A DNA stretch of 64,000 nucleotides. Source: Acanthaster planci. Taxonomy: Eukaryota > Echinodermata > Asteroidea > Valvatida > Acanthasteridae. Of the stretch, positions 35,791 through 47,088 are shown in pieces. The stretch covers positions 33,152 to 97,151 of the forward strand of contig NW_019091423.1 of the NCBI RefSeq assembly GCF_001949145.1. Reading direction: 5' to 3'. Position 1 is the first letter of the stretch, and each line of letters begins with the position of its first letter. Position numbers and translations under genes: made by a program. The notes under the pieces are model-generated. The model searched no databases and was not told where the DNA came from. It saw only the letters and a list, made by a program, of their open reading frames with translations.

Positions 35791-36678
35791 TTGATGACAC
35801 TGAAGTGATAGCCAATTAATGTACCGCTAATTACAATTACAATGTACTTCTGTTTGAATACAAGGTTTGTTAAAGTTCAGTTGCACTTTTCCAAATCATA
35901 CTTGCCTTGAAATGTTTGAACCCAGCTCTGTAGCACTAGCATTTGGAAAAACACAAGCACAATAGTCTTGCCCATATGCATTCGTACTCAACACCAGTTA
36001 GTAGTTTGATTTTTCTCAGCTTCCTGATTTAGCACCAAACTTCTTCAGCCCATTGCAGTCTGCCATGCTGCACCCATTACGCCAATCACAGTAAGTTACT
36101 TGGAATATCCTCCTACAGATATGTCTGCACTATTCTTCATCACAGGAGCCACACAGATATGGCAGAAATCAAAACATTAGAATCTTTGAGCCAGTAGACC
36201 CAAACAGTTACCTAGTAATATTGCTCCTTGACTCTGAGCTCATTTTTAACATTCCGATTGACAGGTCTGTCACTTGTTAATGATCAAAATAAATGTCAAC
36301 TTTGTGGAAGGAAATTCAAAGAACCAGCAATGGGTAGACAAAAATGAAGACAAAATGGATCAAAGTGTTCCTAATACAAGAATGCGTTAAAATGAGTTAA
36401 TTTCCTTGTACCGGTAGGCTGAAAATGGCAGTTTTTGCAAACCACCTTGCAAACAAAACAAATGTCTCTAGCAACATCACAAATGGATTTGTACAGGAAT
36501 CTTGAATGTTCAGCAAAGAGTATTTGTTTAGTCCCAGAGGATTCTTCCAACCAAACAGGGTACTCTTCTAGTCCTAACACATGCAGGTACCTCGTCCCCA
36601 GTAAGTAACGCTCACTGTAATACTTATTCCTAGGCCTGAATCCCGTATGGAGTTCTGTCAATAGAATATTGAATGTAC

Positions 36679-36764
36679 CCGCATGGATCTTTGTCTAGTC
36701 CAAGTACGGCTCGGAGGTCAGCCAGATTCATTTGTGCTGTCAGCTCTCCGGTTTTGTCTCCAAC
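36679..36764 (-). CDS. GPSM2: GPSM2-like exon: end of TPR domain
   Basis: This 86-base exon (acceptor ATTCATGTAG, in frame; donor GCGG/GTACAT leaving two bases of a Gly codon) encodes VGDKTGELTAQMNLADLRAVLGLDKDPC. It matches the helix that caps the TPR array of LGN (vertebrate VGDKSGELTARLNLSDLQMVLGL). The donor departs from consensus at positions +4 to +6, but the resulting phase fits the next exon exactly. If the donor were skipped, the frame would stay open for at least seven more codons into the intron. Confidence 0.93.
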
Positions 36765-39700
36765 CTACATGAATGCAACAGTATGAAGACAAAAAATTAC
36801 TTAAAAGGCTTTGAAATGGGTAGCCCCTGAATTTGTGGTGAACAATAAGGCTTCTTGGTTGTATAGAGGGAAGGGAAGAGATTAGTTACATCGATATCAG
36901 GGCCTAGGAGACAATGAATACAGATGGATTTTGCTGGTAAATAGGAGTCTGGAATGCACAGTGAGTAGTGCTTGCAGCTGCGCTTGGATTTTCAATAAGA
37001 CTGCTGATGGCAAATTAACCAGATGGATGTGCAATTTGATAGTGTGTGTGTGTTTTTTTTGTTTACATCTGAACATGAAACTCATCACGCCCATTCAGAT
37101 TACTGTCTGAGGTGAATCTTACAACAATGAATGATTTTATCATAAAAGTTCTTTCCTGTGTGCATGCAATGTAACAGTAAATATATGCAGTAGAGACTTG
37201 TGAAATTTGCTGTATTTTAAAGACTTAGTCATGATGCATGTTTGCAGTTGAGCTTTGGTGAATTCTTACCAAATGCCTTTCATAAACACACACAATGCTT
37301 AGCTAACCATGCATATGTCTATATACATACATGTGCATGTGCATACATGTATGTACGAACATTATATACAATGTATATTGAACATTTATGGTTCAGAAGT
37401 GCAATGTTCAATGATTTGGGGTTCAGTTTGGTGACTCAGCTGCAGCACTACCTAAAATAGTAAATGAAAAACGTAAGCTGAGAATTACACGTAATCATAA
37501 GAAATATCGATTCAATGACATTTTGGCAGATCATCTGGTTTTTTCATCTTCGCTTTAGTCCAAACGGATTTTTACATTTTGTGTATGAACCGATGAGAGT
37601 CAGATTTCAGTTACTTGAGCCACGGCAAAGTTTCACGTTATACAACAACCCCCAAATCACCTCATCTTAGCGGTAAGATTGTTTACATGGGTCGCAACAC
37701 ACAGAGAAAACAAGATGATTCAATTTGAGAAGAAAGAACACTGCTTCTTCTGCCTTCAGCAAGGCAACAGAAAAATGTGTCAAGCAAAAATGCAAACACT
37801 AAGTCTGGAGCTGCCAAGCTTATTTTTTTTTTCTTTCGTTTGAATAATTGTTCCCATTTTAAGTTAATTTTGATGACATGAATTATGAAATCCCTGCCAG
37901 CCAATGCCGATTATGTAAACTTCTGACTTAAAGCAAAGACATCCATTGGATTTCATCTCTCATCCTTGTCAAGGAAATGTTTGGCTTGTGTATTTTTTTT
38001 CCAGCACACATGAGTACTTTTGTGCCATCTGAGAGAATGCTTTCATTTTCACAAAGGAACTTCTGATCAATCAACCGGAATTATGTAACAAGGAAGCTAC
38101 CGTAACATACATGCACATTAAACATCAATTCACAATATCAAATCAAATACAAGTAATCCCTTCAGCCTTGAGTCTCTCCTCTTTTCATTATTACACCTAC
38201 ATGTACACAGACAAAAATGTGATTTGGCCACAGCTTATCAATAAACAACCGTGAAAAATAAACACATGAGACACATGGCAGGTTTGAGATTACAGATGTC
38301 TTGAAATCTCCTTGGAAAAAAGGAGGGGGGGGAAGAACCTTTAAGACTTTAGTATTCCTGCGACTGGGAGAATAGGCATTAGCCAATGGTAGTTTGCTGG
38401 CAAGGTGAGGCGGAATTTGAATAACTCAAAACTGGAATATTCCACTCCCAATTTGATCTGTACATGTATCAAACTGTCACAAATGCAGACAGCAAAACAT
38501 GTTTGTTCGAAATTGGAAAACATTGAAGAAAAGTCATTTTGGGTCTTACTGTTGGATGGGTCTTACTGTTGAATATATGCATTCTACTGCCTATAAATAC
38601 TTGTGGGATCCTGAACTATACTCAAACCACTTCACGCTCGGGGCATTTATGAATATTGATGATGCTGGGACGGAATAGTTTTCTTTTTTTTCTGTTTTCA
38701 AAATTCTTTAAAAATTCATATCTTCATTTGCTGGACACTTACACCCACACAAAGGACGGTCTGGTTTCTACTCTAATCTGACAGGCAACATCTATTGATG
38801 CTGGAGTATTCCAGCCAGGCCTGCTGCCTTGTAAAAAGAGCCCAGATTGTGCGGTGTTATCTTTGTTCACGAAACTGGCACAGTGCGCTGCTGACGTCTT
38901 TTCAATAGGGGCCAGATTAGCGTACAGCGGTAGTGTGTGGCTCATCGCTGCGGTGGAGTGCTTTTGTCCCCAGTTGTAATCCGCTTGCACTGAATGCCCC
39001 AAACCGTGGTATACTGTTTCAAAACAAGGCAGGATTATCTCCATTATTGAGATAGAAAAAATGTTGGTAATTCCCAGCAGCCTGGTCTTTTGTTATGGGT
39101 AAGGTCTTTTGTTAGACGGCCCAGTTCCTGGTCTCCAATTGCGTAAAACCCCAGCCACGCGTATAAAGAATACGTGTCCGAAACCGGAATCCCTGCTGGC
39201 AAGTGGTTACGGATGAAACTGTGCAACCAAATACATCTAGTTGGATTTTTCCCTTATTTTCTATTTCATTGATTATCACCTCTGACTCTTCGATTTCAAA
39301 AATAAACATTAGCGTATTTGATAATAGGTCAAATAGCCAAATATCTGAATTGGCACATCCCTATTGGCTGGGAGATTTGTAAGGGGGAATGAGCGAGGCT
39401 TTCTTATGGGGGAAGAGGACAAAATTCTGTCAAGACCAAGGTGGATGGGACTGGTAAGACCTGAGAGAAACCATGCCGCATGCCTGAATATGATTAATGC
39501 TGATCTGCAGAATAGATTACAAAATTTCTGTATGTGAATCAATTTAGTACTTGGGATGACATCACTTCACATTACCATACAGAGTATGGCCCATCAATGG
39601 GAATTAACTGTCATTACCATTGGTACATGTAGATTGATCAATTCCATGATAAATTCAGCAATAAAGATGGCCACTTGTTTTTCCTTTGCAAATGAAGGGG

Positions 39701-40219
39701 TTGAACAGTGCTCATCAAAACCGGGCAAACTTTGGTCTTTTGTCAGTGGATTAAAGAGTTTATGGAGCTGAAGACAAGGGAAAACAACATCTTATGTCAG
39801 AAGACTCCGAAGATGATTACTTCACGGAGGCCACCTTGTTCTAAATGCAACAAAGTGACAGCAGCAAACTAATCAACAGCCCTGAAATCCCACCCACTGG
39901 GCATTCAAGAAAAAAAAACAAAGTCAATCTAAACCGAGGAAGACTTTTTCTGATTTGGTAATGGCATGCATGCACATGAGAAGAGAAAAAAAAACCAAGG
40001 AAATCAGCTTATCTGAGGAAAAGGTTCATGACAGCTTCTTCTTGTTTTGCACCAAGATTAAACCACAATCTTTGACGTGGGCTTCAAAGGGTCAGCACTC
40101 AAGGTCGCATAAATTTGTATGCACAAGTCAGATATTCGTTAAGGTGGGGATCAGCAGACACAAGATAACTGCAATCAATCAACACCGGTGGTGCTCATCA
40201 GACACGTTTGGCAAATTAC
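36765..40219 (-). other. Intron with one piggyBac-like MITE
   Basis: This 3,455-base intron (donor AGAG/GTAATT, acceptor ATGTAG) contains MITE copy D at 38621-39210. The remainder holds scattered ACATGT runs (for example 37325-37350) and homopolymer stretches, with no other feature recognised. Confidence 0.85.
38621..39210 (+). mobile_element. piggyBac-like MITE, copy D (~590 bp)
   Basis: The diverged left end TCAAACCACTTCACGCTCGGGG (from 38622) and right end GCTGGCAAGTGGTTAC (to 39210) are inverted versions of each other and match the TTAACCAC terminus of copies B and E. The internal sequence is the most complete of the family, with AGCCAGGCCTGCTGCC, GGGGCCAGATTAG and the paired GGTCTTTTGTTA words. 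Both TTAA sites have decayed (TCAA, TTAC), so this is an old insertion. It has no transposase. Confidence 0.85.
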
Positions 40220-40328
40220 CTCTCTGGAAATCTGTAGGTGAAGAGTTGCATAGTGCAGTGCCTTTTGGTGGTTTTGCAGCGCTGTGTGCGCATTACCTAG
40301 ACTCCAGCAGGCTCTACCCTCTCCAACC
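40220..40328 (-). CDS. GPSM2: GPSM2-like exon: TPR8
   Basis: This exon of 109 bases has one base completing an Arg codon and 36 full codons. The acceptor is TTGATGCAG and the donor AGAG/GTAATT. It encodes VGEGRACWSLGNAHTALQNH followed by QKALHYATLHLQISRE, the counterpart of vertebrate GEGRACWSLGNAYTALGNH. The Leu-Gly-Asn signature is kept. Two usual TPR residues differ: Tyr to His in helix A (NAH) and Gly to Gln at the helix A/B turn (ALQNH). The exon is in frame at its end and joins the DKTGELTA exon. Its phase and position confirm that no TPR is missing between 41431 and 36764. Confidence 0.95.
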
Positions 40329-41430
40329 CTGCATCAAGAAAATAATAACTAACAAAATAAAAAATACAAGAAACAGTGTCGAAAACCATCAAGGCATCAT
40401 GTCTGCACAGGAACGCTTGCACATGAAACCATCACTGCTGCAATATTCTAAGTGCAAGTATCACACATTCTTAAAGGTAAATTTACGTGCTCCCACCATC
40501 TGCACTGATAGTGTGGCATTACCATAACACATGGCTGCTGAATTGGCCTCCACCGCACAAGTACATGTACACATGCAGATGCTGTTTTAGTTAGCATGTA
40601 CATGTACAGTACAACGGCTTCCTCACAGATGGCAGGCATACATGTGCAAATGTCATTTTGTAAAGGGTAATTCCAGAAATTTGGGGTCCAAATGTGTGAC
40701 ATATTCGCGTGCCTGTTACATCTGACCTTTGTTATTTGACATGGAAATATCACCGGAACTGATTTCAAACTATCAGTATTTGTTTGGCAGGTAATTTGCA
40801 TTAATTTATCACTCTTGGAAATTGGAAAACGTGTTCTGAACTTACAAGATTTGTCATAAAAGCAGTCACCAATTTAAAGATAATTATGGTCAGAAATCTT
40901 TAGACTTTCATTTTCAGACACACTACCCTGGCTGGAATTGCAGTCAGGGTGATTTTTTCTTATCGCTTAGAAAATATAGATCAAACTGTAGGGATGACCA
41001 TTGTGTCTATAGTATAAAATTAGGGACCATTCGAAATGGTCCACATATGGGATATACCGTTATGAACATGTACATGTACATGTACATGCCTTGGGAAAAG
41101 TTGCTAATTGCTTAACACATCTGTCTCCTGATCATTTTCTTTGACAATCTATAAGCTCTGCATATTAAACATCAAAATAAATGTGTACATATGCAGTTTC
41201 CTTGCCATAAGTGCATCAAATTGTGATATATCTACATGTAAATGTTTCTTTTAGCCACGTACATGTACACTGTACATACTGGTATATCCACAACATTTCT
41301 AATGGTCTCAAACTGCAGTACCATAATTCAGCCGGTGGATGAAAACATGCTGCACAAACCAGCCAACCTCCCCAGGAGGGTAATTGCCTGGTTGCAAGGA
41401 AACCTTTTAGATATTTGCCTATAGGCCAAC
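40329..41430 (-). other. Intron with weak donor GTTGGC
   Basis: This 1,102-base intron begins CAG/GTTGGC, with T instead of A or G at +3 and G instead of A at +4, but G at +5. The frame of the upstream exon stays open for about 33 codons beyond the donor before a stop at 41330-41328. A run of GTACAT words lies at 41068-41090. No transposon was recognised. Confidence 0.85.
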
Positions 41431-41586
41431 CTGTCCTTCAGTTTCTGTGCTATCCTGTGGTGCCTTTCATGGTAGTCTACAGCTGTTTCGTAATCCCTAA
41501 GAAGAGTAAAAGTGTTGCCAAGACTGTAGCAGGCCTGCGCCTCGATGGCTATGTCGCCCAACCGACGAGCAATATGGAGCGTTTTC
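41431..41586 (-). CDS. GPSM2: GPSM2-like exon: TPR7
   Basis: This exon has 156 bases (one to finish a Lys codon, 51 codons, two opening an Arg codon), with acceptor CTCCTGTGCAG. It encodes KTLHIARRLGDIAIEAQACY, SLGNTFTLLRDYETAVDYHE and RHHRIAQKLKDR. It aligns along its length with LGN TPR7 (EAQSCYSLGNTYTLL). TPR repeats of LGN form a superhelix whose concave face binds NuMA or Inscuteable; the Leu-Gly-Asn signature that gave LGN its name is present. Confidence 0.96.
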
Positions 41587-41730
41587 CTGCACAGGAGGTT
41601 AGGGCAGAAAACAAAGGACAACAAAATAATTGTTATGTGCTTGGAGTAGCATTTGAAAGTTCTTTGTAAGTTCAAAGTATATAAATGTAACATGTGAAAT
41701 CTCTGGGCCTGTTTGCTTCACACAGATCTG

Positions 41731-42095
41731 TAGTGTGATTAGTGATCCCAAAGCTGGCTCGCCCTATCCACTAACCAACGTAGTGTAATTAGTGATCCCA
41801 AAGCTGGCTCGCCCTATCCACTAACCAACATAGTGTGATTAGTGATCCCAAAGCTGGCTCGCCCTATCCACTAACCAACGTAGTGTGATTAGTGATCCCA
41901 AAGCTGGCTCCCCCTATCCACTAACCAACGTAGTGTAATTAGTGATCCCAAAGCTGGCTCCCCCTATCCACTAACCAACGTAGTGTGATTAGTGATCCCA
42001 AAGCTGGCTCGTCCTATCCACTAACCAGCGTAGTGTGATTAGTGATCCCAAAGCTGGCTCCCCCATCCACTAACCAACGTAGTGTGATTAGTGAC
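41731..42095. repeat. 50-bp minisatellite, ~7.3 units, inside a MITE-like sequence
   Basis: Units begin with TAGTGTGATTAGTGATCCCA at 41731, 41781, 41831, 41881, 41931, 41981, 42031 and (partial) 42080. All but the last full unit are 50 bases, and the units differ by only a few substitutions. The array is bounded by CAGATCTG on the left (near 41724) and by CTGATCATGATCTGCAG on the right (to about 42125), which look like inverted ends. A single unamplified relative is at 62645-62751. The units are directly adjacent with no variable spacers, so this is not a CRISPR. Confidence 0.95.
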
Positions 42096-43651
42096 CAACA
42101 CAGAAATACTGATCATGATCTGCAGCCACGTGAAACAAACGGGCAGAGTGTCCGTTATAAGTATCCTGTGTAGTATTGCTGACATTACAGACAGGTTCAA
42201 GGTGGATCTGGTCAAGCAACCAATGAGCAACATACATGCATTATCACTAGTCCACGTATTTTGTACCCAGCTGTGAAAAAACTGCAGTACTAAGTGAAAT
42301 CTGAAGAACTTCTAAAATAAAACACTAAGAGAGATGCGCACACAGGACTTGCTTGACAAAGCCGACTCAGCAGAAAGAAAGGGATTTTTCAAGGTAAAGT
42401 CACTGCTGGTGGAGTAGGAAAAAATCTTCTTTTTACCTTGCTTACCTTACATGTACATGCACTCGTACACACATGCCATAAATATCCATGTACATTTAAT
42501 GTTGTACTTACACATACATGTACATGTATACATTCCAAATGAAGGCAAGATGCATTGACATGGACATCTGGAAACTGTCATTTATGTATGTACATGTATG
42601 TCCTTGTACATAGTGGCAGTTGAAGGTATTTTTTTCTGGCTACATGTATGCAAATATGAAAAGAAAGTACATGTAGGTGAAGACAGACCTCCAATTGCTT
42701 TTTAGAGCTAAGAACTGAGCAAGTTTGGTTATACGGCTTTAATTTTGGGGGCCCCCAAAAAAACAATATGATGCCTATTTTGGGGTAAAATACCAGTACT
42801 GTACATAAATGCCCAATTTGGATTAAGCCAAAGTACGGTACATACATGTACGTGTACATGTAGAGTACAGCACTAATTTAAGTGTAGAGGACGCATCTGT
42901 CTATCATCTTTCTTCCTTAATTAGCAACACACGTATCAATACAAGAGTCAGTATGTCAGCTGCACACTGTCCCCTAATCAATTCTTAATGCCTGCGGTGC
43001 CCTGGCAAGCGTTCCAACTGGAAATCAATCTACTACATTGTACATGTATATGCGTAACAGGCTGAGAGGTCACCTTCGTCTGATATCAACATGATGCAGG
43101 ATGGAGCTTCTTACAGATCAGCTTCCAAACCCTTGCTTTATCTTAGACTGATCTTGAGCTGTTGCACACCGACATCTGATGATGGGCTTTTGTGTGATCC
43201 AGTGGCAACTCAGTTCATATTACAGTGGTGAGATGGCAGTGATCAACAGCGACGGACTTTCTTCTGGCTGTGATTTGTTACCCTTGCTTGAATAAGTTGA
43301 ATTTACATGCAAATGCTGCGGTGTCTCAAACCTAAGCCTCTGAAATGTATTGATTTTTTTATTTTCTTGAAATACAGTGTATATTTTGGAATTCACCTGG
43401 TGGACAATGAGAAGGTCAAATCAATACAAAGTGTCAATTTTATCCTCTGTGGAAATTCACATATTCACATACATATTGGCAAATGTCATAATGCAAGGTT
43501 TAACTGGCGTACAGTGTTGAGGTTGAGACAAGATCCAGTACTAGTAACAGGGTGACCAGTGACAAAGGAGTGAGTTGTTGTCATACATTTGAATAGCTCC
43601 TGACTTGACTCCAGACTGAAGGTCTTCAATGGTCTTGTGGGACATTAGAAC

Positions 43652-43904
43652 CAAAGATCGTATAGCGCCTACGCTGCGCAAGATGGGGAACTTCACCGTG
43701 AATACGCGTAAAATGTTGTTATCGCATGGGCGCCATTCTGGTTGGACTACGCCTGCGCGGTGCCTGTTAATGCACAGGCGCAGGCGCCGCGACAGGCACG
43801 CACACACAATTAACGTTCACACTAGAATGGCACCCATAGTAATAACACCTTTATGGCCGAATTACCCATCTTGCGCCGCTACGCGGCGCTATATATAATC
43901 TTTG
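43652..43904. mobile_element. hAT-like foldback MITE with 8-bp target duplication
   Basis: The 253-base element is almost one long palindrome. It begins CAAAGATCGTATAGCGCC and ends GGCGCTATATATAATCTTTG. Further in, TGCGCAAGATGGG pairs with CCCATCTTGCGCC, and GGGCGCCATTCT with AGAATGGCACCC. The 8-base word ATTAGAAC flanks it exactly on both sides (43644-43651 and 43905-43912). An 8-bp duplication and CAAAG ends fit the hAT superfamily. It is G/C-rich with several CpG-rich stretches and codes for nothing. Confidence 0.93.
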
Positions 43905-44489
43905 ATTAGAACGGTCTTCCTATCCTGCATCGGTCAGGTATTAGCCTTTGATGACAGTCCCTTTGTAAACAACTTTATTTTCAGTGCATGGAAAAAAATC
44001 ACTTGTTCCTGTCTGCATGAACAGTATTCAAAATACAGGTCCACATTAAATTCAGTTTTGAGTTGTCTCGTTTCCTTTTTTCTCCCAATAAGCACACAGC
44101 TGATTAAGTGCCATTCGAAAAACAAAAAGCTAGAAGGTGCAGTGCACTGCTTAACTGCACAAGAAATTGAGTTATGGTGCAGTTCAAATTAAGTTACAAC
44201 CGAGTACACAGAGCAGGCACTCTGGAATGTAGCCATGCTGCCTACAACTGAAGTGTTAACATGTACATGTACACCTGTCTCCACGAGGCATTTTAGAAGG
44301 ACAAAATATGCTAGACTATCCATGCATGATCTTCATGCAGTACCACTCAGAGATAAAAAGCTGGAATTTTTTAAAGAATTTTTTACTGCCCCTAATATCT
44401 GAAAAGATAACGATGCCTACATGTACTAGTACATGTAGGTCTCTATTTCACAAAAATAACAATGTGTGACTTCTAGAAATGTTTCGATA

Positions 44490-44641
44490 CAGGCGATTCA
44501 CAATAGTGCGCCTGCAACATGTCCAAGAGTTTGCAACACGCTGACTAATCACAACGTCGACCCTTTCCAAATGCGCATTGGGTCGACAAATTTCGGGCAT
44601 TGCGATTGGCCAACGCATTGCCAACTCTTAGAGGCACACTT
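44490..44641. mobile_element. GATTCAC foldback family, copy 1 (right end lost)
   Basis: The left arm starts GCGATTCACAATAGTGCGCC and contains AGAGTTTGCAA and CACAACGTCGACCC. The right arm contains GGGTCGACAAATTTC, GATTGGCCAACGCATTGCCA and CTCTTAGAGGCACAC in inverse order. Compared with the copy at 62936-63199 the loop is shorter and the outermost ~18 bases of the right arm are missing. Confidence 0.85.
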
Positions 44642-45254
44642 CATGTATTTTGAAATGCCCGTATTGGGTGACAGCTACAATAACAGTCTACACAAGACCT
44701 AATGCGTTTAAAGGACGTGTTTAACTACATGTATCTTCATAAATCTCATGAAAAAGCCAATTTTGTAGCTGTACGTTCATGCCCTTACGGAGCCTGTACT
44801 GTATGCAGCTATTTAACGGCCCCCAAAATATTTAAAAAATAATAATTTCAAGTGGCACTTTCAAACTAAAACCTTCACATTACTCTCAAAGCTGGCAACA
44901 AACAAATGTGATCCTGTCTTCAGAATCCCATACACAAATTACAATGACTTGCACTATTAACAGTCAGCCGAAAAGGCTGATCAGGATGTGCAAGAAAATG
45001 AAAAGATGCCCGGGCACCAACTTAAAGCTTTACTCTGAGAGCCAGGAGCAATTTTGGGGAGATAGCAAGCAAATTTGTGCGCCGTGCAAAAACCAGTCAT
45101 AAATTATTACTGGATGTGAACCAGCCATAACCTTTACAGCCAAGTAATTTAGATCTAGTCATGGTCACGATTCAGATCAATACACCCCAAACAGGAAGTA
45201 TTATGAGCCTCTGTGTCTGTCCAAGGCTTAGTGCAAAACTGCATGGCCACTCAC

Positions 45255-45370
45255 TTGTAGTAATCAGCCGCTGTCTCAAAATCTCCCATAAACACACAGG
45301 CGTTGCCTAGGTTACTGTAGGCCCTCCTCTCCGCTGCCTTGTCTCCGAACTCTTTTGCTATGGACAGCCT
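45255..45370 (-). CDS. GPSM2: GPSM2-like exon: TPR6
   Basis: This 116-base exon starts in frame with AGG after TTGTCACAG and ends two bases into a Lys codon before GTGAGT. It encodes RLSIAKEFGDKAAERRAYSN, then LGNACVFMGDFETAADYYK. It matches LGN TPR6 closely (LLIAKEFGDKAAERRAYSNLGNAY). The usual aromatic residue after Leu-Gly-Asn-Ala is Cys here. The in-frame start requires that the preceding exon end at its GAG, which is what fixes the GC donor there. Confidence 0.96.
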
Positions 45371-46829
45371 CTGTGACAAAATTGATAAAATCCATTATTT
45401 CACGGGGATATGAATGGGATTCTCACAAACGTCACTAATCTCAAGATTCCTACACCGGACTTGAGTGGACCTCCTTCATTTTATCGCATCTTTTGCTTAC
45501 TGGAAAGCTTAGCTAGATAATCAATAAGCTGTTTTACCCAGGGTTCCCATCTGTCAATCCCCACTGTCCTAACTGTTGCCAGATGGTGAATATTTATATA
45601 CAAACTTTGACTATTATCCCATGCAACTGGCTAGAAAACAAATATATTTAGCACACTGCATTAAAAAATGTGCATTTGTGACCCTCTCTGTGAAAATGAG
45701 TCATGAGGCCACTTTTCTCACTTTGCATTAGAAAGAGTACAATCGGCTTTATGTTTTAATGTACACTACATGTATATCACTCATTTTGGCATCCTGATAA
45801 AAATTATTTCGTGCCTTTAACTCAAAAGTGGCTCCGGTGACTTTTGACTCATATCACACAAAAGATCACATTTAACTGCATCTTTGGCTACCGTTACGAA
45901 AATCTGCCTCTTGAACCCTAACTTTGCACACATACATACCGGTATATGAGAGATCCCAATATTCAAAGTAATTGTTACTGGGTTCTGTTCCACACACCTG
46001 TACTTCAGGAATTCGTATACCCGTTATGTGCACTGTGTATTTTCTTTCATTTTTGGAAAGTGCCCTTCACAACCACGAGCATTTCTTCAACCTGAATGGA
46101 AATTCCTAAAAGTCCATTTAAAAAGAACTGGACTTTTTAGACATTTTAAATCCTGTTTTCAGTGTAAACCGGGATGTAAGTGTGCGTCAGAATGTCTTGC
46201 CCTTGAGTGTAAAGTACAGTATACTTAACGCTTCAATCAACAAGAGCAGAGCAAACAATTCCTGCAAAATGCTTTGAGTTTGTTAAGCCACATGAACTGG
46301 TCCCCACAGCAGACGAACATGTAATCAGCACTGTACGAATTATACCGTGTATAGGTATGTGTATCGACTGTGGGCATAACCAGAGAACAAAGAATATCCT
46401 GGTCGGTAACTTGATAGCTGCTCGTATTGATGAGCCTACATGTATGTCATCGTTTCCATGGCAATGCATCTTTATTGGATAAATGTCCAGCACGAAAGAA
46501 AAACCACAAGGACAGCTGTGAAGCTCTCGATTTTCATTCTTTCCTGTAATTTTGATTGACGGTTTCATCAAATTTGAAGTAATGAAACAAATGTGACTAA
46601 ATCTGGTCAATTAAATTTTTTTTTTCATACCAATATAATTTCATAAAAATGGCTGAAATGAAGGGAAAAAAAACTTCCAACAAGAATTGCATGCTAGGAA
46701 ATGCACAAGGTAAACAAAAACAGTCCTATGGAACAGCAAATATTGTTATCACACATTGTTGAAGTTATTCGTATTTAAAAGATAAATAGTCAAAGTTTTA
46801 TACACTAAAACAAGAACTGACATATACAT

Positions 46830-47088
46830 GGGTCATTCCATGAAGTTCGGGCACAGTTTGTGACGGCGTCCCTTGTTACATCAGTGAAAATAAACATCTT
46901 TTTTCCTTGCATGTGGATTCTAAATTAACACTGTTCTAAATCTTGCCGGGTTTTTGTAGTGGTGTGCTTCATCTTTGGTGAATAATAATGACTTAATCTG
47001 TTCTAATGTGAAAATAGTGGGCAATAAATGTTACCGATGTAACAAGGGACGCCGTCACAAACTGTGCCCGAACTTCATGGAATGACCC
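46830..47088. mobile_element. MITE with perfect 53-bp terminal inverted repeats
   Basis: The left end GGGTCATTCCATGAAGTTCG (46830) continues through CACAGTTTGTGACGGCGTCC to GTTACATC. The right end from GATGTAAC at 47036 to GGAATGACCC at 47088 is its exact reverse complement over 53 bases (55 if the adjoining AT is counted). The 259-base element has an A/T-rich middle of about 153 bases with no coding frame. Identical arms imply a recent insertion or recent conversion. The ends do not clearly match a superfamily that I can name, and no convincing target duplication longer than 2 bases is seen. Confidence 0.95.

Larger units (their letters stand above)
35358..36678 (-). other. Intron with foldback and retroposon remnants
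   Basis: This 1,321-base intron (weak donor GCGG/GTACAT, acceptor CTTGCAG) contains the foldback at 35511-35650 and the retroposon tail at 35705-35790. The rest shows nothing I recognise. Confidence 0.8.
41587..45254 (-). other. Intron rich in mobile DNA
   Basis: This 3,668-base intron (donor ACAA/GTGAGT, acceptor TGTGCAG) contains a 50-bp minisatellite, the hAT-like foldback at 43652-43904 and a copy of a second foldback family at 44490-44641. The rest shows ACATGT-rich unique sequence (42440-42610, 42840-42860). Confidence 0.85.

Noticed and set aside
39955-40527. 190-codon plus-strand open frame
   Set aside because: It runs antisense across the TPR8 exon at 40220-40328, which explains part of its openness; the rest has no recognisable motif.
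41731-42095. CRISPR-like array
   Set aside because: The 50-base units are directly adjacent with no unique spacers, and the window is eukaryotic.
45539-45550. CAGGGTTCCCAT as a second end of the hAT-like family at 52274-52672
   Set aside because: Only the 11-12-base terminus matches; no body or opposite end was found nearby.
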